Assembly: GCF_900114005.1 (NCBI RefSeq)
Contig: NZ_FORM01000005.1
Coordinates: forward strand, 124,001-188,000
Length of the DNA stretch: 64,000 bases
Direction of reading: 5' to 3'
Source: Olleya namhaensis
GTDB lineage: Bacteria > Bacteroidota > Bacteroidia > Flavobacteriales > Flavobacteriaceae
The position numbers and the translations under genes were made by a program. Positions within the stretch are counted from its first letter, which is position 1. Each line of letters starts with the position of its first letter. The notes below the pieces were generated by a model. The model ran no database searches. It was given only the letters and a program-made list of their open reading frames with translations, and had not been told where the DNA came from. Of this stretch, positions 32,367 to 41,436 are shown one piece after another.

Positions 32367-34486
32367 TGGCTAGAAAAGACCTTAAACATATCACCCTAAA
32401 ATCGCCTATTAAAAAGGAAACGCAACACGTGTCTTCTTTTTTAACTGCGGAAGATATTATGGTTAAATCGGAATATACTAAGGCCGATTTAAAAGACGTC
32501 GATCACCTTGACTTTGTGGCTGGATTAGCGCCAAACTTGCGTGGACCTTACAGTACCATGTACGTTAGAAGACCTTGGACTATCCGTCAATATGCAGGAT
32601 TTAGTACCGCTGAAGAAAGTAACGCCTTTTACAGACGTAACTTAGAGGCAGGACAAAAAGGACTATCCGTTGCTTTTGATTTAGCAACACACAGAGGCTA
32701 TGATTCTGATCACGAGCGTGTGGTTGGAGATGTTGGAAAAGCTGGAGTTGCAATAGACTCAGTCGAAGATATGAAAGTCTTATTTGACCAGATTCCGTTA
32801 GATAAAATGTCGGTATCCATGACTATGAATGGTGCTGTGTTACCCATCTTAGCGTTTTATATTGTTGCAGCAGAAGAGCAAGGTGTAAAACCAGAACAAC
32901 TAGCCGGAACCATTCAAAATGATATTTTAAAAGAGTTTATGGTGCGTAATACGTACATCTACCCACCTACTCCGTCCATGAAAATAATTTCGGATATTTT
33001 TGAATATACTAGTAAGCATATGCCAAAATACAATAGTATTAGTATTTCTGGTTATCATATGCAAGAAGCAGGCGCCACTTGCGATATCGAGCTGGCTTAC
33101 ACCCTAGCAGATGGACTAGAATATATTAGAAAAGGATTAGCAGCCGGAATGGATATAGACACCTTTGCACCGCGTTTATCCTTTTTCTGGGCAATTGGTA
33201 TGAATCACTTTATGGAAATTGCTAAAATGCGTGCTGCACGTATGCTTTGGTCAAAATTAGTGAGTCAGTTTAATCCAAAAAACCAAAAAAGTTTAGCGTT
33301 GCGTACGCATTGTCAAACCAGTGGTTGGAGCTTAACAGAGCAAGACCCGTTTAATAATGTTGCCCGCACCACTATTGAAGCTACCGCAGCTGCTTTTGGA
33401 GGGACACAAAGTTTACACACCAATGCACTGGATGAGGCTATTGCATTACCAACAGATTTCTCAGCACGTATTGCACGTAACACACAAATATATTTACAAG
33501 AAGAAACCAATATTACAAAAACGGTAGATCCTTGGGCAGGTAGTTATTATGTCGAAAAACTAACACATGATATTACTGAAAAAGCATGGTCTTTAATTGA
33601 AGAAGTAGAAGCTCTTGGTGGTATGACTAAAGCTATTGAAGCTGGTATACCAAAACTACGTATAGAAGAAGCTGCTGCTAGAAAACAAGCACGTATAGAT
33701 TCTAGTCAAGACATTATTGTTGGGGTTAATAAATATGTTTTAGATGAAGAAGATGCTATTACAACCTTAGAAGTTGATAATCAAACGGTACGATTACAAC
33801 AAATTGAAGGATTAGAAAAAATTAAAGCCGAAAGAAACACTGCCAAAGTTAACGATGCCTTAGCAAATTTAACAGAAGCAGCTAAAACAGGTAAAGAAAA
33901 TTTATTAGCTTTAGCTGTAATTGCAGCGCGAGAGCGTGCAACATTAGGCGAAATTAGTGATGCTTTAGAAGCTGTTTTTGGACGTTATAAAGCACAAATT
34001 AAATCTTTTTCTGGCGTGTATAGTAAAGAAATTAAAGACGATAAATCTTTTGCGAAAGCAAAAGCACTAGCAGATCAATTTGCAGAGCAAGATGGTCGTA
34101 GACCACGTATTATGATTGCTAAAATGGGGCAAGACGGGCACGATCGTGGCGCAAAAGTAGTGGCTACCGGTTATGCAGATGTTGGTTTTGACGTGGATAT
34201 AGGTCCTTTATTTCAAACGCCTAAAGAAGCTGCAAAACAAGCAGTAGAAAATGATGTACACATCCTTGGTGTGTCATCTCTTGCAGCAGGACACAAAACA
34301 TTAGTCCCACAGGTTATAGAAGAGCTTAAAAAGTATGGCAGAGAAGATATTATGGTAATTGTTGGTGGTGTTATACCAAAACAAGACTACCAATATTTAT
34401 TTGATGCTGGCGCTGTTGCTGTCTTTGGTCCTGGAACAAAAATTAGCGATGCGGCAATAAAAATATTAGAAATCTTGATTGATTAA
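32366..34486 (+). CDS. scpA: Methylmalonyl-CoA mutase large (alpha) subunit
   Basis: A 706-residue catalytic subunit. The CoA-binding barrel includes [35 protein letters not shown] and [20 protein letters not shown]; the C-terminal cobalamin domain carries DGHDRG (D590, H592, G595), then [12 protein letters not shown] and [16 protein letters not shown]592 is the lower cobalt ligand. It catalyses the B12-dependent rearrangement between succinyl-CoA and (R)-methylmalonyl-CoA. It is the last gene of the udk operon and is followed by a terminator that is part of a duplicated 254-bp sequence. Confidence 0.97.
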   Translation: MARKDLKHITLKSPIKKETQHVSSFLTAEDIMVKSEYTKADLKDVDHLDFVAGLAPNLRGPYSTMYVRRPWTIRQYAGFSTAEESNAFYRRNLEAGQKGLSVAFDLATHRGYDSDHERVVGDVGKAGVAIDSVEDMKVLFDQIPLDKMSVSMTMNGAVLPILAFYIVAAEEQGVKPEQLAGTIQNDILKEFMVRNTYIYPPTPSMKIISDIFEYTSKHMPKYNSISISGYHMQEAGATCDIELAYTLADGLEYIRKGLAAGMDIDTFAPRLSFFWAIGMNHFMEIAKMRAARMLWSKLVSQFNPKNQKSLALRTHCQTSGWSLTEQDPFNNVARTTIEATAAAFGGTQSLHTNALDEAIALPTDFSARIARNTQIYLQEETNITKTVDPWAGSYYVEKLTHDITEKAWSLIEEVEALGGMTKAIEAGIPKLRIEEAAARKQARIDSSQDIIVGVNKYVLDEEDAITTLEVDNQTVRLQQIEGLEKIKAERNTAKVNDALANLTEAAKTGKENLLALAVIAARERATLGEISDALEAVFGRYKAQIKSFSGVYSKEIKDDKSFAKAKALADQFAEQDGRRPRIMIAKMGQDGHDRGAKVVATGYADVGFDVDIGPLFQTPKEAAKQAVENDVHILGVSSLAAGHKTLVPQVIEELKKYGREDIMVIVGGVIPKQDYQYLFDAGAVAVFGPGTKISDAAIKILEILID

Positions 34487-34523
34487 TCACGGTTTTTAAA
34501 CACCAAATAACATAATAATAGTA

Positions 34524-34557
34524 AAAAGTGTAAGCTAACATAGCTTGCACTTTTTTT
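34524..34557 (+). terminator. Terminator after the mutase operon (inside repeat copy A)
   Basis: Hairpin AGTGTAAGC-N7-GCTTGCACT (one T-G pair) followed by eight T bases. The same hairpin recurs at 42424-42457 as part of the duplicated sequence. Confidence 0.82.
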
Positions 34558-34777
34558 ATGCGTTATAATTATACACAGTTTTGTTAATAACTGCACGGTA
34601 ATTATATTTAAAATCATTCGGGAATTAAGATTAAAAAATTAACTTCGTGACAACAACCAAACCAATTAATTACACTTTTTATTTATAGTTTAGTTTAATT
34701 ACTTAACTGGAAAAAAAGTAATCATATCCCTTATAAAAATAGGGATATGGCGAATGTGAGTGATTGTATAATTAGTT
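34524..34777 (+). repeat. Repeat copy A, 254-bp duplicated sequence upstream of the first cassette
   Basis: This non-coding stretch (the 320-bp gap 34487-34806 holds no gene) is about 88 percent identical by eye to 42424-42677, exactly 7,900 bp away with only two compensating one-base gaps. It starts with a terminator hairpin, includes a second perfect hairpin CATATCCC / GGGATATG at about 34724-34749, and similarity ends at a GTT (34775-34777). Beyond that point the two copies differ completely: here GTTACGA, there GTTGTGT. Both GTTs are cassette-start points. Confidence 0.85.
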
Positions 34778-34806
34778 ACGAATAATACAAACCAAAAACT
34801 GAACAT

Positions 34807-35724
34807 ATGCTACTAAAAAAAATGCGGTACTTAATATTTTTATCTTTCGTTATTAACATAGGCTGTAAAGAAGAACATGCTAGCCTAGTTTTAATTGGAA
34901 ATATTGACAATAAAGTAAATGGTAAAATCACTTTAAATCAGATAAACGATAATCTTAAAGGTACTTTCTATAATTTAGACAACGACACTAATATAGAATT
35001 GAGAGGAACAATAAAGGGTAATGTTGTCAATCTTGAAGAATATTCTAATCTTGGTAAAATATCAGGTTTCTTTGAAGGAACTCTGAAAGGGAATGTATAT
35101 GCAGGTAACTGGCTAAGCCCAAATAAAAAAACAAAAACCCCTTTCCATTTTAAAATAAAAGGACTTAAAACTAAAATATCAAAAGAAACACTACATTCAA
35201 AAAATAATGATGAAACTCTTATGATACCTAATTTAAAAAAAGCTTATTCTAAATGGTTTAATAAAAAAACCACAAGCGACAAGGAGTTTTTTACCAATGA
35301 TGAGTGTATGAAAGAACGCTACGATATGACATCTGAACGAATAAACACGAAGAGATATGGAACTGTATTAGACTACTACGAAAATCCTGAATTTATAATA
35401 GGCCACATAAATGATGATAAATATAAAGATGCTGTTTTGAATTTTGAATCTTATTATTGTGGTGGAAACGGATTCTGGGCAATAAATTTAATTTTTATTT
35501 CAAATGAATTAGGAGAATATACTGTTTTTTATAACCCAGATTTAGATTTTGATACTGATGAAAATATTGGAATGGAGTATATTGAAAGTATTAAAAATAA
35601 AACAATTGTAGGGAAGCAACTGAAAGCAATAAATGGTAGACATCCCGACTTTTATCGAGATTTTGAAATAAAATTTCAAGAAGGAAAATTTTGGTCTAAA
35701 TATTATGAATTAAAAGAAAGATAA
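34807..35724 (+). CDS. Cassette 1: lipoprotein of unknown function
   Basis: Three hundred and five residues with a lipoprotein signal ending NIGCKEE (C21 from this start; a second ATG at 34822, MRYLIFLSF, is equally good). The N-terminal half (about 25-125) is beta-rich and repeats short strands with GNxxGxx turns; the C-terminal half (about 140-305) has conserved-looking cysteines (DECMKERYD, YYCGGNGFW) and acidic stretches. No family recognised. It is the first gene after repeat A; the unit starts GTTACGA (34775) and ends before an attC-like palindrome. Confidence 0.75.
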   Translation: MLLKKMRYLIFLSFVINIGCKEEHASLVLIGNIDNKVNGKITLNQINDNLKGTFYNLDNDTNIELRGTIKGNVVNLEEYSNLGKISGFFEGTLKGNVYAGNWLSPNKKTKTPFHFKIKGLKTKISKETLHSKNNDETLMIPNLKKAYSKWFNKKTTSDKEFFTNDECMKERYDMTSERINTKRYGTVLDYYENPEFIIGHINDDKYKDAVLNFESYYCGGNGFWAINLIFISNELGEYTVFYNPDLDFDTDENIGMEYIESIKNKTIVGKQLKAINGRHPDFYRDFEIKFQEGKFWSKYYELKER

Positions 35725-35736
35725 TAAATACTATTT

Positions 35737-35868
35737 GTAATACTGTATATAATTTATTGCTGCCTTCTTGCCAACTTGCGTAAGTACTCGCGGACTTTTT
35801 TAGTCAGTAATTATCTACTAAATTAGGTACTTAAAACACGTAACAAACCATATAAAAACACGTTGTAC
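35737..35868 (+). repeat. attC-like site 1 (after cassette 1)
   Basis: Imperfect palindrome of the same family as site 2, with left arm ACTGTATATAATTTATTGC, apical CGCGGACTTT, and right arm ending in GTTGTAC (35862-35868). The left core TTGTAAT can pair with the unit's own start GTTACGA through five standard and two G-T pairs. More diverged than sites 2 and 7. Confidence 0.6.
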
Positions 35869-35884
35869 ACAACCGAAAAACTAA

Positions 35885-37849
35885 ATGGAAAACATTGAAT
35901 TATATAAGGATATTTATACAATTGCAAAGCCTTTTGTTGACCCACTAATATCAACTATTCTAAAACCTAAATTAGAATCTTTATCTGCTTGGCTTAAAAG
36001 AAAAAAGGTCGAAAATGATTTAGTTGATAATTTTTTTGAAAATAAATTTGAAGAATATTTATATAGAACTTACCAAAACTGCTATTATTTAAATACGATT
36101 GCCTTTCCAAATGAAAAAATAAAACTGAATGAAATATACTATCCTACAACTTTAATTTGCTCGAAAGACCACAAAAGATATAAAGTAGATACTATTAATT
36201 TAGATTTTTTAAAAAACAATGATAGAATTTTGGTGTCAGATTACGCAGGAATGGGTAAATCAACATTATCAAGGTATTTAGTCAATAGATGCATATCAAA
36301 GAATTTAGGAATTCCAATTTTCATAGAACTTAGACAAATTAATAAAGAGAACACTATTCTAGAAGAGCTCTTCAATCAATTAAATCCAATTGAAAAAGAT
36401 TTAGACAAAGATTTTATTTTAAAAATAATTACTCGAGGAGATTTTATTGTTATTCTTGATGGTTTTGATGAGATTCCGACAATAAATCAAGAATTTGTAA
36501 TAAAAGAGGTTAGAAAGTTTATTTCAAAAGCGAGTAAAAATAAGTTTATATTAACATCACGACCAGAAGCATCATTATCCAGTTTTGGTGATTTTCAAAA
36601 CTTCTTCATAGAACCTTTAAAAAAAGAAGATTCTTTTACAATAATCGACAAATATGATAACTTAAGTCAAATTAAGATAGCGGATAATCTTAAAAAAGAC
36701 ATTAATGACCGAATAAGTCAAATAGATGAATTTTTAACAAATCCTTTTTTGGTTTCACTTCTATATAAATCATATACTTACAACAGAGATATTCCATCAA
36801 AAAGAGTAACATTTTATGATGAAGTGTATACAGCACTATTTAAAGCACACGATTTATCAAAAGATGGTTACAAAAGACAAAAGACATCAAAGTTAGACAT
36901 TCAGGATTTCAGAGTTATTCTTAGAGATTTAGCCTTCAACACTGCCAAAAAGAGGCTTGTGGAATATAGTGAGCAAGAATTAATATCATATATAAATCAA
37001 TCTAAAGAAAATATTTCCGGCATTTCATTTAAGACCAATGATTTTCTAGATGATTTACTATTAACTGTTCCAATAATTATCAGAGATGGAAACAAAATAA
37101 AATGGGCACACAAATCTATACAGGACTATTTCGCAGCAGAATTCATTTGTTTTCACCAAAAAAAAGAAAAAATTCTTAACAAGATTTTTTCTACTCAAAA
37201 TGAAGCTTTCTTGAATATACTAATTTTAGTTCAAGAACTAGATATAAAAACATTTCGTAAAACAATATTATTCAAACTGATAAAAAACTATATAAATCAC
37301 TACGAAAAATCTTACAAGAAATTCAAACTTGAAGAACACATAAATAATCGAAAAGCAATGACTTTCGGATTAGAAATATGTTTTTTACAATTAGAAAATC
37401 AAATTGAACATAATGAAGGAAGAAAAATTGTTTGGAGAAAATACCCAAGCCTCGATGGTGTAAAATTTTATAGTACTTTTACTTATAACACAAATTTTTT
37501 TACATTTTTTCATATAGATTTTTACAGACAATTAATTGAATTACTATATTCCGTTTATCCAACTATCTATTACAATGCTTTTAAATTAAGTACACAGAAT
37601 CCAAAAACAATTACCTTAAACAAAATAGGAACACCTGAAAGACTAAATGATAATCCTACAAACAATTTAAACTCAGCATCGAATTTCAAAATAGTAAATA
37701 ATGAAATTTACAACTGCCTAAATCCAAGATGGACAAATAGAAATAGACAAGTTTTAATACTAGATATTGACAAATGCAAAGCACAAATGGATTTAATTGA
37801 AAAAGAAATAAAGAAAGATAAAGAGATTGATATACTTGATGGAATTTAA
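35885..37849 (+). CDS. Cassette 2: NACHT-type STAND NTPase
   Basis: A 654-residue protein. Residues 1-95 are a helical N-terminal region; the NACHT NTPase follows with Walker A DYAGMGKST (K125) and Walker B VILDGFDEIP (D192, D195, E196), sensor-like LTSRPEA, and winged-helix-like sequence RVILRDLAFNTAKKRL and KWAHKSIQDYFAAEFIC. The C-terminal 230 residues have no recognised repeat. NACHT STAND proteins in bacteria include antiphage sensors (the bNACHT group), so a defence role is plausible. The unit is a textbook cassette: it starts GTTGTACAC (35862) and ends GTGTACAAC (37856-37864), an exact reverse complement. Confidence 0.88.
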   Translation: MENIELYKDIYTIAKPFVDPLISTILKPKLESLSAWLKRKKVENDLVDNFFENKFEEYLYRTYQNCYYLNTIAFPNEKIKLNEIYYPTTLICSKDHKRYKVDTINLDFLKNNDRILVSDYAGMGKSTLSRYLVNRCISKNLGIPIFIELRQINKENTILEELFNQLNPIEKDLDKDFILKIITRGDFIVILDGFDEIPTINQEFVIKEVRKFISKASKNKFILTSRPEASLSSFGDFQNFFIEPLKKEDSFTIIDKYDNLSQIKIADNLKKDINDRISQIDEFLTNPFLVSLLYKSYTYNRDIPSKRVTFYDEVYTALFKAHDLSKDGYKRQKTSKLDIQDFRVILRDLAFNTAKKRLVEYSEQELISYINQSKENISGISFKTNDFLDDLLLTVPIIIRDGNKIKWAHKSIQDYFAAEFICFHQKKEKILNKIFSTQNEAFLNILILVQELDIKTFRKTILFKLIKNYINHYEKSYKKFKLEEHINNRKAMTFGLEICFLQLENQIEHNEGRKIVWRKYPSLDGVKFYSTFTYNTNFFTFFHIDFYRQLIELLYSVYPTIYYNAFKLSTQNPKTITLNKIGTPERLNDNPTNNLNSASNFKIVNNEIYNCLNPRWTNRNRQVLILDIDKCKAQMDLIEKEIKKDKEIDILDGI

Positions 37850-37857
37850 AAAGCAGT

Positions 37858-37990
37858 GTACAACACCGTATGAAATTAATTGCTAGTTCTAGCCTACTTA
37901 CGAAAGTCCTAGCGGACTTTCTTGCTCAGTAATTATTTACTAAATTAGTTGCTTGAATCACGCAAACAACCATATACAATCCCGTTAGGC
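37858..37990 (+). repeat. attC-like site 2 (after NACHT cassette), best example
   Basis: A 133-base imperfect palindrome. Left core GTACAAC (37858-37864), outer arm ACCGTATGAAATTAATTGC, apical hairpin GAAAGTCC-TAGC-GGACTTTC (37902-37921), right arm GCAAACAACCATATACAAT and right core GTTAGGC (37984-37990). GTTAGGC is a perfect integron R' box (GTTRRRY). The left core pairs with the start of its own cassette, as required for an integron attC. Confidence 0.8.
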
Positions 37991-38009
37991 AACATAAAGA
38001 GAAACGACA

Positions 38010-38798
38010 TTGACAGATAGAAAAACCAACTTCAAAACCATTTGGCAAAGAGCTAAAATTAGACCAATACTACTACTTTTTGCATTTCAAGGAATTGCAT
38101 TTGCATTATTACTCTTTCTTCCAATGGGATTGATGATGAATTCATTGGGAGATAGTTTCCCATTTGTTGAAAACGTGGAAAAAATCCAATCTGACGGAAA
38201 AAATGAAAACGCTGTTCTGACAAACATCAAAGGAATTAACAATGTTACGATTAACGGAAATAATCCTCAAATATTGACCTATGAATTTGATTTTAATGGA
38301 CAAAAAACAGAATCAAAGTTTAGTGTATTTGAACCTGACAAAACTGATATTTTAAAAATTGGAGATATTATTCCAATTAAACATTTGAACGGACAATCAA
38401 TACCGACAGAATTTGAGCAATACACTTTTAATATGAATTTTATGTATTATATAGCTGGAGTTATTCTGCTAATTGGACTAATTCTTTGCTATCTTCTATA
38501 TTCACGAATAAATAAAGAAATCTTATTATATAAAACAGGCAGAATTATGGAGGGTAAAATAGTTTCAATAAGCCATAATAAAGGTTTTACATTTTCAAAA
38601 TTTGGTTCGTCAATGGATGTGCATTATGAATATGGAAATAACGTTGCGAAATCGAGAACTAATAATTTTGCTTTGACAAATAATAAATCAACAGGAGATT
38701 CAATTAAAATTTTGGTTTCACAAGACGGAAACTCATCTTGTCTATATCCAGAATTGATTGCTAAAACTAATAATTGGAAAGAAAATTACGTTGCCTAA
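38010..38798 (+). CDS. Cassette 3: two-helix membrane protein, DUF3592-like
   Basis: Two hundred and sixty-two residues from a TTG start (no ATG nearby). Membrane helices at about 20-45 and 147-168; between them lies an exported beta-rich domain (about 55-135) and after them a cytoplasmic domain (GRIMEGKIVSISHNKGFTF), layout and wording like DUF3592 proteins. Function unknown. The stop codon lies inside the left core of the next site: GTT GCC TAA C. The unit starts GTTAGGCAAC (37984) and ends GTTGCCTAAC (38790-38799), reverse complement in all 10 positions. Confidence 0.75.
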   Translation: MTDRKTNFKTIWQRAKIRPILLLFAFQGIAFALLLFLPMGLMMNSLGDSFPFVENVEKIQSDGKNENAVLTNIKGINNVTINGNNPQILTYEFDFNGQKTESKFSVFEPDKTDILKIGDIIPIKHLNGQSIPTEFEQYTFNMNFMYYIAGVILLIGLILCYLLYSRINKEILLYKTGRIMEGKIVSISHNKGFTFSKFGSSMDVHYEYGNNVAKSRTNNFALTNNKSTGDSIKILVSQDGNSSCLYPELIAKTNNWKENYVA

Positions 38799-38882
38799 CA
38801 CCGCATAAAAATAATTGTGGTTTAGAGCTTAATCAAAAGGTAGTTATGTATTTACTAATTCCCATACCCTAACACATTGTAA
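38793..38882 (+). repeat. attC-like site 3
   Basis: Ninety bases: left core GCCTAAC (38793-38799, perfect RYYYAAC), arm ACCGCATAAAAATAATTG, inner segment TTTAGAGCTTAATCAAAAG, right core ATTGTAA (38876-38882; A replaces the expected G). Shorter second subfamily, shared with site 5. Confidence 0.65.
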
Positions 38883-38891
38883 ATAGCACGA

Positions 38892-39437
38892 ATGAAAGCG
38901 ATTTTAAAAATAATATTCATAGTTTTTTTGACTATTTATAGTTGTAAAACAAAGCAAATAGAAAAAACAGAACCGAAAACAAACGCACCAAAAGTTGAGT
39001 TTTCTGTATATGATTTAGGCAAAAGTGATTTACCTAAACTGAAAAGACAAGTAAATGATTATGAATTTGTCTTTACTATGGAGCAATTGGAAAAATTGAC
39101 TTTAATGATTAGAGAATTTGAGAAAAACACAACTAATCAAATAGCAATCGTTTCAATAGAATCTATTGGGAAATACTCGGATTTTGACAAGTTTGCGGTT
39201 GATTTATCAAATTATAACGGAATTGGTTTAAAAGAAAAAGACAATGGACTGTCTATTGTTTTCAGTACAAATTTGAGAAAAATAAGAATTACGACAGGAT
39301 TTGGAACTGAAAAAATTTTGACTGACAAAATTTGTAAAAATATACTTGACCAAACCATTATTCCTGAATTGAAAAACGGAAATTATTACAACGGAATTGA
39401 AAAAGGTTTGACGGAAATAATGGCAAAATGGAAATAA
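38892..39437 (+). CDS. Cassette 4: lipoprotein with TPM domain
   Basis: One hundred and eighty-one residues. Lipoprotein signal ending TIYSCKTK (C18), a short linker, then a TPM (TLP18.3/Psb32/MOLO-1) domain at about 60-180: EQLEKLTLMIREFEKNTTNQIAIVSI, VDLSNYNGIGLKEKDNGLSIVFS, RKIRITTGFGTEKILTD and LTEIMAKWK. Such domains occur in membrane-repair and phosphatase-like proteins and are often exported. The unit starts ATTGTAAA (38876) and ends TTTACAAC (39445-39452), complementary over seven bases. Confidence 0.85.
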   Translation: MKAILKIIFIVFLTIYSCKTKQIEKTEPKTNAPKVEFSVYDLGKSDLPKLKRQVNDYEFVFTMEQLEKLTLMIREFEKNTTNQIAIVSIESIGKYSDFDKFAVDLSNYNGIGLKEKDNGLSIVFSTNLRKIRITTGFGTEKILTDKICKNILDQTIIPELKNGNYYNGIEKGLTEIMAKWK

Positions 39438-39445
39438 AGTACTGT

Positions 39446-39518
39446 TTACAACAATGTACAAATTAATTGTCAAATCAGTTCCTTAAACCACGCAACGAAA
39501 TCATACACAACAACGATG
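39446..39518 (+). repeat. attC-like site 4
   Basis: Left core TTACAAC (39446-39452), arm ATGTACAAATTAATTG, right arm GCAACGAAATCATACACAA ending near CAACGATG. The right core lacks a clear GTTRRRY box, so its exact end is uncertain. Confidence 0.5.
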
Positions 39519-39529
39519 AATTAACTAAA

Positions 39530-39970
39530 ATGAAAAACTTTAAACTAACATTTGGATTTATTTTTTTAAGCATTTTATGTTTTAATCAAGCATTCGCACA
39601 AAATGCAACACCAAAAGCGGATTGGGACAAATTAATTGTTGGAAAGTGGATTAACAAAACAAATAAAACTGAAGACGGAAAAGAGTATTTAGGATTGAAA
39701 TGCAAGGACACTATACAGTACTTCCAAAATGGAAATTATAAATCAGAACAATGTGATTGGAATGAAACAGGAAAATGGAAATTTTCTGAGAATTATGATT
39801 TAATTATACATTACGATATTGATAACGAATATTGGAAAAAAGAACTCGGAACTGATGACTTGGGGGAAAGTCACGGAAAAATAGTATCATTAACTGAAAC
39901 TGAATTAGTGACAATAACTTATGCCGAAATGGAAGGCGAAATTCGTTGTTATTATAGTAAACTGAAATAA
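39530..39970 (+). CDS. Cassette 5: secreted lipocalin-like protein
   Basis: One hundred and forty-six residues from ATG at 39530, giving a signal peptide (MKNFKLTFGFIF ... QAFAQ, about 1-22). The frame extends to TTG-type starts upstream inside the attC-like site, which is unlikely. The mature sequence (DKLIVGKWINKT, DTIQYFQNGNYKSEQCDW, GKWKFSENYDLIIHYD, VTITYAEMEGEIRCYY) follows the strand order of short lipocalin-like domains. Probably binds a small hydrophobic ligand in the periplasm; inference from fold pattern only. Confidence 0.75.
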   Translation: MKNFKLTFGFIFLSILCFNQAFAQNATPKADWDKLIVGKWINKTNKTEDGKEYLGLKCKDTIQYFQNGNYKSEQCDWNETGKWKFSENYDLIIHYDIDNEYWKKELGTDDLGESHGKIVSLTETELVTITYAEMEGEIRCYYSKLK

Positions 39971-39977
39971 AGTCAGC

Positions 39978-40050
39978 ACATAACACCGTTTAAAAATAAT
40001 TGCGGTTTAGAGCTTGATCAAAAGTATAATCAAGACTTAAATAGTTGTAT
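39978..40050 (+). repeat. attC-like site 5
   Basis: Seventy-three bases: left core ACATAAC, arm ACCGTTTAAAAATAATTG, inner TTTAGAGCTTGATCAAAAG (nearly identical to site 3), right core GTTGTAT (40044-40050). Confidence 0.6.
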
Positions 40051-40074
40051 ACAAGCTGGAGAAACCAAAAGTGA

Positions 40075-40620
40075 ATGAATAAAACTGAAATTTCTGAAAT
40101 CATAAAGACAAAACATTTGAAACTAAGAAAATGGAGTTTAATTGAGCATTATTTTCTTGTTATCCTCTTTTTGTCAATGCCAATGGTATATCTTATAGGA
40201 ATTGTCGAATCCATAATAGAGAATAATACTATTGTTTATGATAAAGCAATGTCTGAAATAGGTTTTGCTTTAATTTCTCTATTTATAGCAATAATCTTCT
40301 TGATAATAAAACGCAAAGCAATCAAATTCAAAACTATTGATTTAAAAGTCTCTAAACAAGATTTTGACAAAGCAGTCGAGCTAACTCAAACAGAATTGGA
40401 TTGGCTGATTTTAGAGAAGAATTCTAAATATGTAATCGCTTTTTCAAAAAACAATTTTGGGGGTTTCTCAGAAACTATAAGAATTATAAAAAAGCATAAT
40501 CTAATTTTGATAAATAGCATTGGCAGTCCATATTCTATGCCATTATCTGGAAGAAACGAAGAAAACATAGAAACTTTTAAGCAAAACCTGACAAAAGCCA
40601 ATGTACAACACCGTGTATAA
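40075..40620 (+). CDS. Cassette 6: two-helix membrane protein ending inside attC
   Basis: One hundred and eighty-one residues. Two membrane helices at about 24-48 and 63-84; the remaining cytoplasmic part (about 90-181) has no recognised domain. The last codons CAA CAC CGT GTA TAA are part of the following attC-like site, giving the C-terminus QHRV. The unit starts GTTGTAT (40044) and ends GTACAAC (40603-40609), complementary in six of seven bases. Function unknown. Confidence 0.7.
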   Translation: MNKTEISEIIKTKHLKLRKWSLIEHYFLVILFLSMPMVYLIGIVESIIENNTIVYDKAMSEIGFALISLFIAIIFLIIKRKAIKFKTIDLKVSKQDFDKAVELTQTELDWLILEKNSKYVIAFSKNNFGGFSETIRIIKKHNLILINSIGSPYSMPLSGRNEENIETFKQNLTKANVQHRV

Positions 40621-40735
40621 TTAATTGCTTGTTTTAAGCCTACTTATTAAAGTTTTCACGCACTATCTATGCGGTTATTATTTGTTAGATCACATTATAA
40701 ACCAAGCAAACAATCAAAGACACACTTTATACCCC
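40603..40735 (+). repeat. attC-like site 6, right half degenerate
   Basis: Left core GTACAAC (40603-40609) and arm ACCGTGTATAATTAATTGC are intact and match site 2; the right half (AAGCAAACAATC around 40710) is diverged and lacks a final GTTRRRY. The tetR/hydrolase pair begins just beyond, so this site may be a scar. Confidence 0.55.
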
Positions 40736-40766
40736 ACATTTATAAAAAACAATCCAATTTAGTATT

Positions 40767-40784
40767 TTACCGATTGTTAGGTAA
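40767..40784. promoter_or_regulatory. TetR operator 1, upstream of the tetR gene
   Basis: Inverted repeat TTACCGA-N4-TAGGTAA (six of seven arm bases pair), about 28-45 bases before the predicted transcription start. The same palindrome recurs upstream of the hydrolase gene, suggesting autoregulation. Confidence 0.65.
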
Positions 40785-40799
40785 TTAAATATTTTATTA

Positions 40800-40807
40800 T
40801 ATATTTG
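40800..40807 (+). promoter_or_regulatory. -7 promoter element of the tetR gene
   Basis: TATATTTG (TAnnTTTG) ends only four bases before the ATG at 40812, which implies a leaderless or nearly leaderless transcript. Confidence 0.55.
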
Positions 40808-40811
40808 CAGC

Positions 40812-41375
40812 ATGAGACCACAAAAAGTATTGGACATAGATATGTTAATTGGATTAGCCAGCGTGTTTCGCGCTAAAGGTTATGAAGGTGCTAGTTTAAA
40901 AGATCTAGCGGATATTACGGGTTTAAAAAAAGCGAGTTTATACCATAGATTTCCAAACGGAAAACAAGAAATGGCGGAAGCAGTACTTTCTAATATAGAC
41001 CAATGGGTTAAGGATAATATAGTGTCCGTTTTAAAAGATGATAATTATAGTCCAAAAATAAGATTACAACAAGCACTATCTCAAATCCGTGTCTTTTATA
41101 ATCAAGGAGAAGAAACCTGTATTATACGTGCCTTTTCTATGCAAGCAGGATTAGAATTATTTGAACAACATGTCAAAGAGGGCCTTACCGAATGGCTTAA
41201 TGCCTTTACTGAAATTGGTCTACAATTAAACCTAACGCCTGCTGTAGCAGAAAAAAAAGCACTACAAACCTTAATAGATATTCAAGGTAGTTTAATACTT
41301 ACTAAAGGATTACACGATGCCTCTATTTTTGAAACCACCATGCAAAACATTGAAAACAACTATTTAAACACATAA
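40812..41375 (+). CDS. TetR/AcrR family transcriptional repressor
   Basis: One hundred and eighty-seven residues. N-terminal helix-turn-helix SLKDLADITGLKKASLYHRFPNGKQEM (about 24-50, split here from ASLKDLADI to LYHRFPN) is a clear TetR signature; the C-terminal helical domain binds an unknown ligand. Palindromes TTACCGA-N4-T(A/C)GGTAA lie before this gene and before the following hydrolase gene, so it probably represses both. No attC-like site follows it, unlike its neighbours, so it is not an ordinary cassette of the array. Confidence 0.92.
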   Translation: MRPQKVLDIDMLIGLASVFRAKGYEGASLKDLADITGLKKASLYHRFPNGKQEMAEAVLSNIDQWVKDNIVSVLKDDNYSPKIRLQQALSQIRVFYNQGEETCIIRAFSMQAGLELFEQHVKEGLTEWLNAFTEIGLQLNLTPAVAEKKALQTLIDIQGSLILTKGLHDASIFETTMQNIENNYLNT

Positions 41376-41394
41376 AAAAAATTAAAACATAATT

Positions 41395-41412
41395 TTACCG
41401 AATGGTCGGTAA
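41395..41412. promoter_or_regulatory. TetR operator 2, upstream of the hydrolase gene
   Basis: Perfect inverted repeat TTACCGA-ATGG-TCGGTAA, 24 bases before the hydrolase ATG; same palindrome as operator 1. Confidence 0.7.
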
Positions 41413-41436
41413 TTAACTAATTTAAATAATAATACC

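Noticed and set aside
40776-40782. GTTAGGT, a perfect GTTRRRY, upstream of tetR
   Set aside because: It is half of the palindrome TTACCGA-N4-TAGGTAA repeated before the hydrolase gene; an operator explains it better than an attC core.
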